A DNA stretch of 64,000 nucleotides from Dreissena polymorpha (lineage: Eukaryota > Mollusca > Bivalvia > Myida > Dreissenidae): assembly GCF_020536995.1 (NCBI RefSeq), contig NC_068363.1, positions 1,984,861 to 2,048,860 on the forward strand. Reading direction: 5' to 3'. Below, in pieces: positions 45,454 to 64,000 of this stretch. Positions within the stretch are counted from its first letter, which is position 1. Each line of letters begins with the position of its first letter. A model generated the notes under the pieces. The model was not told the DNA's origin and did no database searches. It saw only the letters and a program-made list of their open reading frames with translations. The position numbers and the translations under genes are program-made.

Positions 45454-45678
45454 ACGGCCTAATTATAAATGTAATGACTCGAGAGAGCCCAAATAATAAA
45501 CACAAAATAATTATGGTTCGGGCTTAGGATCTTTTTGGAGGCTAAGGAACACCATAAAATCTAAATAAAATAAAAAGGCACATGTATTATTTTGTTCTAT
45601 TCAAAATAGCATATTCACATTTTCAAATCACAATCATCTGCCTTCATTATATATAATGCAATTGCAATTTGATTGACT

Positions 45679-51650
<5,972 letters not shown>

Positions 51651-51716
51651 AGGTTCTATGATTTGTAATAATCTCATACGCCGTGGCCTAGATACGGCGT
51701 ATACCCGGTACGTCAC

Positions 51717-52630
51717 GTTATGACGGTATTGTGTTACGTTTTTGTGATCACGTGCTATGTAGCGTAAATTTGTCTGAACTAATGATCGAATACATGCGGA
51801 ATTAGTTATGTTTTATGAGTAATTATTTGTCCATCATTATTTACATAAGTCTGAATGCACAATTGGCCGTAATTCGCATAGGGAATATTATTCAATTGCA
51901 GTGATAATAATATACGTGAAAAACATAAGTATTTTGTCATGTATAAATAATACGTTTCTAACGTTCAGTAATTTAAAGTGAAATTTGTTTTTTTACATTA
52001 ACAACGAAGTCTGACAAATAAACCAATATCCCGTCCACCATGTACAAACACTGGTATCGTGTGCGATATTTGATTCGATAATGGGCAGCAATGTTTGTTC
52101 CAAGTTCTCAAGTGCATTTCGTAAGGCTAAGATGTTATTTTAATGACGGACGAGTATAACATTAAAGTTTATCTTTTAAACAACATGTTAAAAGTTCGCG
52201 TTCCTATTATGTATGTATTATCGCAAGAATGTTACCCATGCACGTGTAAAGTGATAATTTATGACACCGCTCCTTCAAAACTATTGAAAATCAAGCACTT
52301 AACACATGCAAATATTTAGATAAACTATTAAATACAAACATTAAAAACGTGAGATTTACACTTCCCAAAGCTATAATAACATTAGAGCTTATATTTTAAA
52401 TACGTCTTAAGTAGTGCATTGTTCAAATTTTCAATTATAAAGCATGAATTCAATGCGATACGGTATTGACTAAAGGCTTAATAATTTTTGTATTATATTA
52501 ATGTGCGTCAGCACTACGGGAACAAAGTTGGAAGTCTCATCGTTTTGAAGATTAAACGCTGAAAATTGTATAATTGAACATCGAAATAAATACTTGTCTG
52601 TAACGGCAAGACGTGCTTTTGACCGTGAAG
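51717..52630. other. No recognisable feature
   Basis: AT-rich. May hold the promoter of the proposed minus-strand gene starting at 51650. Confidence 0.4.
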
Positions 52631-52636
52631 TTCAAA

Positions 52637-53052
52637 AAAGTAAACGTGCATACTGGGTCTAAGTAAATGTGCATACTGGGTCTAAGTAAACGTGCATACT
52701 GGGTCTAAGTAAACGTGCATACTGGGTCTACGTAAACGTGCATACTGGGTCTAAGTAAACATGCATACTGGGTCTAAGTAAACATGCATACTGGGTCTAA
52801 GTAAACGTGCATACTGGGTCTACGTAAACGTGCATACTGGGTCTAAGTAAACGTGCATACTGGGTCTAAGTAAACGTGCATACTGGGTCTACGTAAACGT
52901 GCATACTGGGTCTAAGTAAACGTGCATACTGGGTCTAAGTAAACATGCATACTGGGTCTAAGTAAACGTGCATACTGGGTCTAAGTAAACGTGCATACTG
53001 GGTCTAAGTAAACGTGCATACTGGGTCTAAGTAAACGTGCATACTGGGTCTC
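52637..53052 (+). repeat. 23-bp minisatellite, about 18 units
   Basis: Unit CTAAGTAAACGTGCATACTGGGT's 23 bases occur as CTAAGTAAACG plus TGCATACTGGGT, with CTACG and AACATG variants. It runs directly into the LINE at 53053. Confidence 0.95.
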
Positions 53053-56000
53053 ATTTCAAACTAATCGTGCCTCTCAATGTGAAGAGATTCAGTTGGAGTT
53101 TTGGAAATCCAATGGAAAAATTATGGTTGCTCAGTCTAGAAATAAAGCTATCCCTCCTTTAGAAGTTGTCTGTGAGAATGGCTCTATATCAGATAATATT
53201 GACACAGCTTTGTCAAAATGGAAAAAAAGATTTTAGCAGTCTGTTTTGCAACAGAAACAATTCTCTCTTATATCAATCCTGGTTAGGAAATAACAATGCT
53301 GGGAACATACTAAATTGTGAAAGTTTAAATGAAAATATAACTTTATCTGAAGTATGGAAGGCCCTTATAAAAGCAAAGCGTGGTAAAGCATGCGGTAATG
53401 ACTCAATACCTGTAGATGTGTTAAAAATGATGTCTGTGTTTCTTTTTTACATATTCTTTTTAATGTTTGTTTTAACTCTGGCATAGTACCATCTGAGTGG
53501 GGTTAAAATAATTATAAGTCCCATTCCTAAGTCAAGTTCAACTGATTACGAGACCCCATGTCCTACAGAGGCATTGCATTATCCTGTTCCATGTATAAAT
53601 TGTAAAGCTCCATTTTAAATGACAGAATATCAAAATGGTCTCAGCCTCTGAGGATAATGATGTCATTGTTGATGAGCAAAATGGCTTTCGGAAAAATAGG
53701 AGTACAGTTGAAAATTTATCGTCTCTAACTAAAATTATTGAAAAAAGAAAGCGTTTAAGGCAGTCTTCTTTCTGTGCCTTTATTGATTTTAAAAAGGCGT
53801 ACGATCTCGTAGAAAGATGCATTCTGTGGAATAAGTTGACTACAGTGATAGGTGTTAATGGTAAAATTGTCGTAGCTTTCAGATCGTTATATAATAATGT
53901 AACATCATGTGTACGAGTTAATGGCCTCTATACTGAAGAGTTTTAGGTTCAATGTTGCCTTCGACAGGGCTGTGGCCTGTCACCCTTACTTTTTAATCTG
54001 TTTATTAACGATCTAGCTGTTGCAATTAAAGCCATTGACAAAAGGAATACCAATTAGTGATAATGAAAGAATTTATATATTACTTTTTGCAGACGACATT
54101 GTTCTTATCTCTAATAATGAGCAGGATCTACAATTTATGTTAAATGTTTTAAATACATGGTGTTCCTCCAACTGTATGGTTGTGAATCCTGTTAAAAGCC
54201 AAATAGTGCATTTTAGACCTAAGTGTAAAAATAGAACAACAATCTCATTTACATGTGGTGACTACAATCTGAAAGTTGTGAACAAGTACATTTACCTTGG
54301 TCTCCTATTAGATGAACATTTAGATTATGGTGCCACTGCTAAATGTGTGGCACACAGTGCTGGTAGAGCACTTGGTCTTCTAATTGCTAAATGTAAATCG
54401 GCGGGCGGTTTGCCATATAAAGTATTTACCAAACTATATGATACTACTGTCTGGCCTATAATTTCATATGGTGCGCCATTTGGGGTACTAAATCAGTTTC
54501 GTGTATTATTGCAGTAGAAAGTCAAGCCATTCGATTTTTCCTTGGTACAGGCCGATACACACCTATAAATGCTTTGTATGGCGACACTGCCTGGCAACCA
54601 CCACATGTTAAACAGTGGAAATCTATTGCACACCATTGGTATAGACTTGTAAATATGGACAGTGGTAAAATGAATAAAAAGTGTTTTTATTCTGTTTGGT
54701 TAAAAGTAGCAGAACTTGTAAGAATTGGCAATTTGATTGTAAAACTCAGTTTGTTACATCCATTGAATGACTGTAGTGACAGTAACCTGAGTGATTTCTG
54801 TGAACAAGGGTTGTCCCACACCATGCATAAATGTGTTAGCATATGGAAAAATGATGTTAATGCTGAAGTCGGGCCATCTGGTAGGGGGCGTAATAAACTT
54901 AGAACTTATAGACAGTTTAAAGAAACATTTGCTGTGGAAACGTACGTTACATCTACACTACCCTTACGACATAGATCTGCTCTTGCTAAGTTTAGATGTG
55001 GAATTGCTCAACTTAGATTAGAGACTGGAAGGTATGAGAATATTCCAGAAAATCTACGTATCTGTTCCTTATGTAAGCTAGATATTGAAAATGAATCCCA
55101 TGTTTTGTTTCACTGTGATGCCTACAACTCTGTTAGGATTGACCTTATCTCTAAAGCTAATGAGATTAACAGATCTTTAAACTCACTGTGTGATAATGAT
55201 AAACTAGTGTTTGTACTATCAAATGAAGACATGGTTAAAGTCAGCGCCAAGACCTGTCATATGATCTTAAATACACGAACACATCTTTTGTATAAATAGC
55301 ATTTTAAGCTGTATCGTAACTTTTAGCAATACTACAGGTAATGTTTCATGAGATGTTATTGATGCTCACATGTAAATCTATAAGCATTATCTTAACTTTT
55401 AGCAATACTAATGTTTCATCAGATTTTATTGATGCTCACATGTAAATCTGTAAGCATTGTCTTAACTTTTAGCAAAACTAATGTTTTATCAGATTTTAGT
55501 GATGCTCACATGTAAATCTGTAAGCATTATCTTAACTTTTAACATGACTTATGTTTTATCAGATTTTATTGATGCTCACATGTAAATCTGTAAGCATTAT
55601 CTTAACTTTTAGCAATACTAATGTTTCATCAGATTTTATTGATGCTCACATGTAAATCTGTAAGCATTATCTTAACTTTTAGCAATACTAATGTTTCATC
55701 AGATTTTAGTGATGCTCACATGTAAATCTGTAAGCATTGTCTTAACTTTTAGCAAAACTAATGTTTTATCAGATTTTAGTGATGCTCACATGTAAATCTG
55801 TAAGCATTATCTTAACTTTTAACATGACTTATGTTTTATCAGATTTTATTGATGCTCACATGTAAATCTGTAAGCATTATCTTAACTTTTAGCAATACTA
55901 ATGTTTCATCAGATTTTATTGATGCTCACATGTAAATCTGTAAGCATTATCTTAACTTTTAGCAATACTAATGTTTCATCAGATTTTAGTGATGCTCACA

Positions 56001-56155
56001 TGTAAATCTGTAAGCATTATCTTAACTTCTAGCAAGACTTATGTTTCATCAGATTTTAGTGATGCTCACATGTAAATCTGTAAGCATTTTCTTAATTTTT
56101 AGCATGACTTATGTTGTGTCAGATTTTTGTGGTGCTCACATGTAAATCTGCCTGA
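53053..56155 (+). mobile_element. Non-LTR retrotransposon (LINE), 5'-truncated, few breaks
   Basis: Coding begins inside the region before the RT (SQCEEIQLEFWKS-type), then KALIKAKRGKACGNDSIPVD and EQNGFRKNRSTVENLSS. RT proper follows with FIDFKKAYDLV, RQGCGLSPLLFNLFINDL and the catalytic LLFADDIVLI near 54083-54112, then NKYIYLGLLLDE. After the RT, 54574-55299 is one open stretch of 241 residues with a C-terminal zinc motif CSLCKLDIENESHVLFHC. Stops near 53484, 53944 and 54515 and frame changes make it inactive, but the catalytic box is intact, so it is fairly young. The 3' untranslated part is the 70-bp tandem repeat. The type is CR1/jockey-like by motif order; exact clade not decided. No endonuclease part is present. 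Confidence 0.9.
55300..56155 (+). repeat. 70-bp tandem repeat forming the LINE 3' region, about 12 units
   Basis: Unit parts: GATGCTCACATGTAAATCTG, TAAGCATTATCTTAACTTTT, AGCAATACTAATGTTTCATC. The variant GCATTGTCTTAAC..AAAACTAATGTTTTATC recurs 280 bp apart (55455 and 55735), so four units form a higher-order repeat. Confidence 0.95.
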
Positions 56156-56192
56156 TGATGAGCTCCATAAAAAATGCCCTATGTATAATGTA

Positions 56193-56418
<226 letters not shown>

Positions 56419-56449
56419 GTGTGTGCGTGTGAGTATGTGTGTGTGGGTA

Positions 56450-57164
56450 TTCTTGGATATGCAAGTTTATGTTTTAGTTGGAATTTTAATTTCCTATTGT
56501 GTAAAGTATTAATTGTCTATGTTTTAAATACAGATTTGTCTCTTATAACTCTGTATTGAGTGGCAATACACTTGTAATATAATGAATGACTCGTATGTGT
56601 ATATAGCTGTAAAACTTGTGTATTGAAGAGACGTTAATAAACTAATAAACCTTCGATTCTGTCGGTGGAAAACGTGGTATTTTCGAGTACGTATATTGGT
56701 TAAACCAGTGCTTGGTGAATTTTTAGTTAGATTAGTGTGCTTCCGCACTAACGATCTCACATATTCAATATGGTGCATTGAAAATACCGTTACTTTGTTT
56801 CTCAAATCAAATTTGCCATAATTTTAATGCATCGTGCTGCAAGTTACATTAAGTAGCCTGTTCGATAGTAAGGTATGAACACGTTAAGTCATTTTTATTT
56901 TGAAATGGTACAGTATACAAATTAAAAACAAACATGGCTTTTGCAACACATAACAAACTTCTTTCGGTCACCTTATATTTTCAGTATGACAGAAACTCAT
57001 ATGAACTATGTATTTGGCTATGACCGCTCGACGATAACAAACTATGAAACAACTCGACACTTGTATTTGTTGATTTATTGCACATCGAAGTATTTTGGTC
57101 GCTTCAACTTGTGTTTATATTGGATTTCAAGTTGGCTTTTTTCTAGTTTCATTCAAAATTTTAC
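56450..57164. other. No recognisable feature
   Basis: The first 150 bases may be the true 3' end of the LINE. The rest is AT-rich with no convincing gene. Confidence 0.5.
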
Positions 57165-58361
57165 TGTCTCTTTTATCTGGTTATTCTGAAAAGAATTGAT
57201 ACCAAAAGACCCGTTAAACACGTAGTATATCACGTAGTATATTACGCACAATCTGTGGGATACAGATGGCAATAAGTTAAACAGTTGATGGACACTGTGA
57301 GCGAGTTGTATAGGAAAATTGGATACACTAAAGTCGACAATTTATAGATACCCGTTTAAAATTCTTTTTTTTTAATGTTTAAAATGGGGAGAAGTAGCAA
57401 TCCTTGTATTAATCCATGTATTACATGTGTATTCATATTTGCCGACATATACTTACTAAAGGCCTCTACAAAGTAACGAAATTGCAACAAAATGGCTGGA
57501 AATTAGATGTTTCTGTCACCAAAAAGATTAATAAAGTAACTGTTCATATAAGGTTTCCTTTTCTTCTCCAGATGGTATCCATGTTTTCCCAACTTGGTCA
57601 ATAAAAACGCAAATTTCTCCACAAGAAATTGTTTTCTAGTTTCTGGAGAAACCGTGCTGAGAGGTTATGCCAGACATTTGTAAGTTTGTATAAATCCTTT
57701 AATTATTGTAGTGGCTTGCAAATTAAGGCAGTTTTTCTCCCCTAAATGCCTGAACATGGCCCATTTTGCCCGATCTTCTACTTCAGGGAGCCACATTTCG
57801 CTCATTTTTTAAGAAAATTTGTCAGGATTTTTTTCTACATGTAGGCCAATACCTTTGTTATCAATGTTAATACACAGTTGGACTTGGACAATTTTATGTT
57901 TTCCAATTTACTTACCCTGTGTAAGTTCATGGTAAAATACCGAAAACTGCTCCAATGGTTTAACACTGCTCACAAGGTATCGGGTTTCCTGGGGTGAAGA
58001 AGGTGCTTATTCTTTTTTTCGACCCTTTACTTTTTTCTATTTTTCTGTTTGGATGAGGATGTGGTGGGTTTTAGTCAGTTGAACATAATTTTTGCTTCGT
58101 GTTATTATATTGTATTCGGCAAAATGAGTTGTATAAAACGAGAAAGACAAATTGGTCAGATATTTGGGAGATTTATGTCGTTGTCCATTATAGCGAAAAT
58201 AACTTGTGTAGAGTAAAAACGAGTTAACGCAAACAGAATCGCCTACCTCCCCTAATTTATTTGATTATGTTATTTCAAACATCTCCTTCATAATTGCGTG
58301 GCCTGCGTGGCAAATGATTATTTAGGTTGACCTCCGAGCAACACATCAGCTTAAAACAGTT

Positions 58362-58625
58362 GAGTCGTGTTCTGAAAATACTGGGCATAATGCATGTGCG
58401 TAAAGTGTCGTCCCATATTAGCCTGTGCAGTCCGCACAGGCTAATCAGGGACGACACTTTCCTCCGCTTGTATGACATTTTTTGTTTAAATAAAGTCTCT
58501 TCTTAGCAAAAATCCAATTTAGGCGGAAAGTGTCGTCCCTGATTAGCCTGTGCGGACTGCACATGCTAATCTGGGACGACACTTTACGCACATGCATTAA
58601 GCCCAGTTTTCTCAGAACACGACTC
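58362..58625. mobile_element. Family D palindromic MITE (in unit 1, first)
   Basis: Perfect ends GAGTCGTGTTCTGA and inverse. Each half carries a hairpin: AGCCTGTGCAGTCCGCACAG and its mirror. Confidence 0.92.
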
Positions 58626-59124
58626 TTTAGTGTCCCAAAAGGTATTAATCAGTTCAATTTATATGTTGATCAATAGGGGTATTTAACGCATCGATTTTCA
58701 TTTTGAAATCGCTTTGATTTCGTAAACTACATCATAGAAAGCTTCTAACAAGAGGCAGTTTTCCGATAAACATTAATTAATATGACAGGAAATATTTATT
58801 AACATACTGGTTTGACGAACTCGTTTTGTAATAAGCATGATTGCAAATAACAGTATTGCCATGAGATTGATAGCTTGATTACTTCAAGATAACAAATTAA
58901 TACATCCGCGTGTCAAGTTTTCAAATGTTTGTCATAATACAAAATTTATAGTTGACGAAAAACACGCGAAGGAATATGCAAACACATTACGAGTTGCCAA
59001 ATATTTAGCCAGTTTAAGGCAGTCACAAACAAAACGGTATTTGAAAGAATTAAGTTTCTTCATCCATGCAAATCCCACAAATCAAGACAGAGTCACTTCG
59101 ATAGTGCATAAGTTGTTCATATTA

Positions 59125-59394
59125 ATATGTGTCTTGTTCTGGGAAAACTGGGCTTAATTCATGTGCGTAAAGTGTCGTCTCAGATTAGCCTGTGCAGTCC
59201 GCACTGGCTAATCAGGGACGACACTTTCCGCTTTTATGGTATTTTTAGTTTGAAGGAAGTCCCTTCTTACCGAAAATCAAGTTTAAGCGGAAAGTGTCGT
59301 CCCTGATTAGCCTGTGCGGACTGCACAGGCTAATCTGGAACGACACTTTACGCACATGAATTAAGCCCAGTTTTATCAAGAACAAGACACATAT
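59125..59394. mobile_element. Family D palindromic MITE (in unit 1, second)
   Basis: Ends ATATGTGTCTTGTTCT and inverse AGAACAAGACACATAT, a different outer end from the neighbour at 58362 while the core is the same. Confidence 0.92.
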
Positions 59395-59697
59395 GAATAA
59401 GAGCCACGGCCTTTGAATTTCACTCCGTGAGTAAAGATGTACACCAGTTAAAGAGGAAAAAACTGTTCTCCGAATGAACAAACGTGCGGCGTTTGCATCG
59501 AAGAAGCAGGCCAATTGTAAACAAGCAGGCCTAATATATTGATATTGTTTGGCTATACACAACGTACCATTCAATATCACTATTACCAAAATCAGTATAA
59601 CTGATGTTTAACAAAACAACATATGAAAACTCTTTTACATAACGACAGTAAAGAGTTCTTGGCGACGATTGTCAACATTCATAAATACGAAACAAGA

Positions 59698-59938
59698 GCT
59701 GTCACCATGGGATGACATATGCCCCCTATAAACGCTTTGATAGAAGTTATGAGCAATTTTCGAAACCTAAACGCAGATTTCGAAACCTAAACGCGGACCC
59801 TAAGTTCAAGGTTGCAGGGGTCAAAATTTGTGTGCGTATGCATTTTTCGAAACCTAAACGCGAAGTGTGACGGACAGACAGGCGGACAGACGGACGGACA
59901 GTGCGATCACTATATTCCCTCCTTCGGGGGCATACAAA
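59698..59938 (+). mobile_element. Short pearl-like element H (unit 1)
   Basis: ACATATGCCCCCTATAAACG at the left, CTTCGGGGGCATAC at the right. Between them are three copies of TTTCGAAACCTAAACGC and a GACGGACAGACAGGCGGACAG tract. Confidence 0.8.
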
Positions 59939-61851
59939 AATATCTTTTGACTAGGCGAGCTGAACCACGGATAACAAGGCAAGTTAATACCTTAGTTGGT
60001 GATTGGGTCGTTGTACCGTTCCTTAATGAAAGATTGTAATCTCGAAATCAATAGACTCGGCGCAAAATTGCAATCGTGTTGCGTATCGCTTCAGATATAA
60101 CATTGAGTGGCAATTTTCGAGTTAATTTAAAAACGACGAGTACTTTTTTTTATCGCATTCCTGTCAGCGCATTAGTTGACAAGTTTTCAATTTTTTCTAA
60201 TCAATGCATGGTCTGGTTGTAAAAAAGAATTAATTCAATTCTGTTCGAATGTCCATATTTGAGTGGAGCGATGATTACGAAATAATGCTTTTGCTAATTA
60301 ATATCGAGAATTAAGGCACACATGTGCATGTGTTTATGATGCAGATCATTATAGTCTGATATACACAAATGACGGTTAATGCATTGCAAAATGCGCATTA
60401 ATGCAGTAAACATAGCGAAAACATGTGTATTTTTGTGTTCTGTTTTTTTTTTTGTAATTAATTGTATTGTTGTTTTTTTTTTCTACTTTCATCACATGTA
60501 TCGAAAAAAAATGTAAAATTCATGTAGACGCTCGTTGAACGGTTTAAGTAATAATAACCAATTGTTCGTTGTTTATGAGCCGGTTAACAACGATTTGAAG
60601 ATTGGATGCATAGAAATGTGACCAAGTTTTGCCGAATGGTCCTTGTCGGCTAATGTCTCTTTTATCTGGTTATTCTGAAAAGAATTGATACCAAAAGACC
60701 CGTTAAACACGTAGTATATCACGTAGTATATTACGCACAATCTGTGGGATACAGATGGCAATAAGTTGAACAGTTGATGGACACTGTGAGCGAGTTGTAT
60801 AGGAAAATTGGATACACTAAAGTCGACAATTTATAGATACCCGTTTAAAATTCTTTTTTTTTAATGTTTAAAATGGGGAGAAGTAGCAATCCTTGTATTA
60901 ATCCATGTATTACATGTGTATTCATATTTGCCGACATATACTTACTAAAGGCCTCTACAAAGTAACGAAATTGCAACAAAATGGCTGGAAATTAGATGTT
61001 TCTGTCACCAAAAAGATTAATAAAGTAACTGTTCATATAAGGTTTCCTTTTCTTCTCCAGATGGTATCCATGTTTTCCCAACTTGGTCATTAAAAACGCA
61101 AATTTCTCCACAAGAAATTGTTTTCTGGTTTCTGGAAAAACCGTGCTGAGAGGTTATGCCAGACATTTGTAAGTTTGTATAAATCATTTAATTATTGTAG
61201 TGGCTTGCAAATTAAGGCAGTTTTTCTCCCCTAAATGCCTGAACATGGCCCATTTTGCCCGATCTTCTACTTCAGGGAGCCACATTTCGCTCAATTTTTA
61301 AGAACATTTGTCAGGATTTTTTTCTACATGTAGGCCAATACCTTTGTTATCAATGTTAATACACAGTTGGACTTGGACAATTTTATGTTTTCCAATTTAC
61401 TTACCCTGTGTAAGTTCATGGTAAAATACCGAAAACTGCTCCAATGGTTTAACACTGCTCACAAGGTATCGGGTTTCCTGGGGTGAAGAAGGTGCTTATT
61501 CTTTTTTTCGACCCTTTACTTTTTTTCTATTTTTCTGTTTGGATGAGGATGTGGTGGGTCTTAGTCAGTTGAACATAATTTTTGCTTCGTGTTATTATAT
61601 TGTATTCGGCAAAATGAGTTGTATAAAACGAGAAAGACAAATTGGTCAGATATTTGGGAGATTTATGTCGTTGTCCATTATAGTGAAAATAACTTGTGTA
61701 GAGTAAAAACGAGTTAACGCAAACAGAATCGCCTACCTCCCCTAATTTATTTGATTATGTTATTTCAAACATCTCCTTCATAATTGCGTGGCCTGCGTGG
61801 CAAATGATTATTTTGGTTTACCTCCGAGCAACACATCAGCTTAAAACAGTT

Positions 61852-62115
61852 GAGTCGTGTTCTGAAAATACTGGGCATAATGCATGTGCGTAAAGTGTCG
61901 TCCCATATTAGCCTGTGCAGTCCGCACAGGCTAATCAGGGACGACACTTTCCTCCGCTTGTATGACATTTTTTGTTTAAATAAAGTCTCTTCTTAGCAAA
62001 AATCCAATTTAGGCGGAAAGTGTCGTCCCTGATTAGCCTGTGCGGACTGCACATGCTAATCTGGGACGACACTTTACGCACATGCATTAAGCCCAGTTTT
62101 CTCAGAACACGACTC
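61852..62115. mobile_element. Family D palindromic MITE (in unit 2, first)
   Basis: Duplicate of 58362-58625. Confidence 0.92.
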
Positions 62116-62614
62116 TTTAGTGTCCCAAAAGGTATTAATCAGTTCAATTTATATGTTGATCAATAGGGGTATTTAACGCATCGATTTTCATTTTGAAATC
62201 GCTTTGATTTCGTAAACTACATCATAGAAAGCTTCTAACAAGAGGCAGTTTTCCGATAAACATTAATTAATATGACAGGAAATATTTATTAACATACTGG
62301 TTTGACGAACTCGTTTTGTAATAAGCATGATTGCAAATAACAGTATTGCCATGAGATTGATAGCTTGATTACTTCAAGATAACAAATTAATACATCCGCG
62401 TGTCAAGTTTTCAAATGTTTGTCATAATACAAAATTTATAGTTGACGAAAAACACGCGAAGGAATATGCAAACACATTACGAGTTGCCAAATATTTAGCC
62501 AGTTTAAGGCAGTCACAAACAAAACGGTATTTGAAAGAATTAAGTTTCTTCATCCATGCAAATCCCACAAATCAAGACAGAGTCACTTCGATAGTGCATA
62601 AGTTGTTCATATTA

Positions 62615-62884
62615 ATATGTGTCTTGTTCTGGGAAAACTGGGCTTAATTCATGTGCGTAAAGTGTCGTCTCAGATTAGCCTGTGCAGTCCGCACTGGCTA
62701 ATCAGGGACGACACTTTCCGCTTTTATGGTATTTTTAGTTTGAAGGAAGTCCCTTCTTACCGAAAATCAAGTTTAAGCGGAAAGTGTCGTCCCTGATTAG
62801 CCTGTGCGGACTGCACAGGCTAATCTGGAACGACACTTTACGCACATGAATTAAGCCCAGTTTTATCAAGAACAAGACACATAT
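62615..62884. mobile_element. Family D palindromic MITE (in unit 2, second)
   Basis: Duplicate of 59125-59394. Confidence 0.92.
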
Positions 62885-63186
62885 GAATAAGAGCCACGGC
62901 CTTTGAATTTCACTCCGTGAGTAAAGATGTACACCAGTTAAAGAGGAAAAAAACTGTTCTCCGAATGAACAAACGTGCGGCGTTTGCATCGAAGAAGCAG
63001 GCCAATTGTAAACAAGCAGGCCTAATATATTGATATTGTTTGGCTATACACAACGTACCATTCAATATCACTATTACCAAAATCAGTATAACTGATGTTT
63101 AACAAAACAACATATGAAAACTCTTTTACATAACGACAGTAAAGAGTTCTTGGCGACGATTGTCAACATTCATAAATACGAAACAA

Positions 63187-63427
63187 GAGCTGTCACCATG
63201 GGATGACATATGCCCCCTATAAACGCTTTGATAGAAGTTATGAGCAATTTTCGAAACCTAAACGCAGATTTCGAAACCTAAACGCGGACCCTAAGTTCAA
63301 GGTTACAGGGGTCAAAATTTGTGTGCGTATGCATTTTTCGAAACCTAAACGCGAAGTGTGACGGACAGACAGGCGGACAGACGGACGGACAGTGCGATCA
63401 CTATATTCCCTCCTTCGGGGGCATACA
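63187..63427 (+). mobile_element. Short pearl-like element H (unit 2)
   Basis: Duplicate of 59698-59938, with one G-to-A difference in AAGGTTACAGGGGTC. Confidence 0.8.
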
Positions 63428-64000
63428 AAAATATCTTTTGACTAGGCGAGCTGAACCACGGATAACAAGGCAAGTTAATACCTTAGTTGGTGATTGGGTC
63501 GTTGTACCCTTCCTTAATGAAAGATTGTAATCTCGAAATCAATAGACTCGGCGCAAAATTGCAATCGTGTTGCGTATCGCTTCAGATATAACATTGAGTG
63601 GCAATTTTCGAGTTAATTTAAAAACGACGAGTACTTTTTTTTATCGCATTCCTGTCAGCGCATTAGTTGACAAGTTTTCAATTTTTTCTAATCAATGCAT
63701 GGTCTGGTTGTAAAAAAGAATTAATTCAATTCTGTTCGAATGTCCATATTTGAGTGGAGCGATGATTACGAAATAATGCTTTTGCTAATTAATATCGAGA
63801 ATTAAGGCACACATGTGCATGTGTTTATGATGCAGATCATTATAGTCTGATATACACAAATGACCGTTAATGCATTGCAAAATGCGCATTAATGCAGTAA
63901 ACATAGCGAAAACATGTGTATTTTTGTGTTCTGTTGTTTTTTTTTGTAATTAATTGTATTGTTGTTTTTTTTTTCTACTTTCATCACATGTATCGAAAAA

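Larger units (their letters stand above)
57165..60653 (+). repeat. Large tandem duplication, unit 1 (3,489 bp)
   Basis: Starts TGTCTCTTTTATCTGGTTAT, which recurs at 60654. The whole unit follows again in the same order and orientation with about 20 single differences and a few one-base length changes. No gene is recognised in it; it holds two family D MITEs and a pearl-like element. Confidence 0.95.
60654..64000 (+). repeat. Large tandem duplication, unit 2 (cut by window end)
   Basis: Copy of 57165-60653, 3,347 bp present. The last bases (CATGTATCGAAAAA) match 60497-60510, so the unit is still running at the window end. Confidence 0.95.

Noticed and set aside
56941-57189. ORF of 82 codons rich in aromatic residues
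   Set aside because: AT-rich sequence, no recognisable motif, crosses the border of the large tandem duplication.

Overview
This window is a stretch of repeat-rich, AT-rich invertebrate nuclear DNA with intron-containing genes. It looks like a bivalve mollusc. A short inverted-repeat element carrying the palindromic phrase AGCCTGTGC..GCACAGGCT occurs at least seven times, and I associate that phrase with dreissenid mussels. This assignment is inference from memory of such repeats, not a search result.

Four multi-residue genes can be supported. (1) USB1-like (U6 snRNA 3' phosphodiesterase), + strand, 18395-24777, six visible exons with matching splice phases, both HxS motifs, and one in-frame TGA where human USB1 has Arg. 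(2) IMPA1-like (inositol monophosphatase), - strand, 38535-26784, seven clear exons; the segment between the DPVDGTT exon and the next exon could not be resolved. The two genes converge tail to tail. (3) An intronless 369-codon gene, + strand, 42597-43706, of unknown function with a basic PPKKRK motif near its C-terminus. (4) A proposed three-exon gene of unknown function, - strand, 51650-45679, 141 residues, with all phases and splice sites agreeing. A fifth small ORF (41027-41230) is doubtful.

Much of the rest is mobile or tandem DNA. From 1 to 18 kb there is a broken Ty3/gypsy fossil (1883-~11698) with a C-terminal PHD finger. Nested inside it are a tRNA-headed SINE and a tandem-repeat element that itself holds a TA-target inverted-repeat element. 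Further right lie a TTAA-flanked element carrying a tRNA-like segment, and a LINE (- strand) split by a Mutator-like transposon with an 8-bp target duplication.

The introns of USB1 and IMPA1 are built largely from small non-autonomous elements. Three TTAA-flanked MITE families (called A, B and C here) and one palindrome-rich family (D) are present, with A and B each found inserted into D. Elements with internal tandem repeats and tetranucleotide-like tracts resemble the bivalve 'pearl' type. IMPA1 also contains a 2.7-kb minisatellite of 41-bp units.

From 44 to 57 kb the window holds microsatellites, a 25-bp minisatellite split by a decayed hAT transposon (8-bp target duplication), a 23-bp minisatellite abutting a second LINE, that LINE's 70-bp repeated 3' region, and about 220 bp of (TG)n. 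From 57165 to the end there is a direct tandem duplication of a 3,489-bp unit, about 99% identical between copies; the second copy runs off the window.
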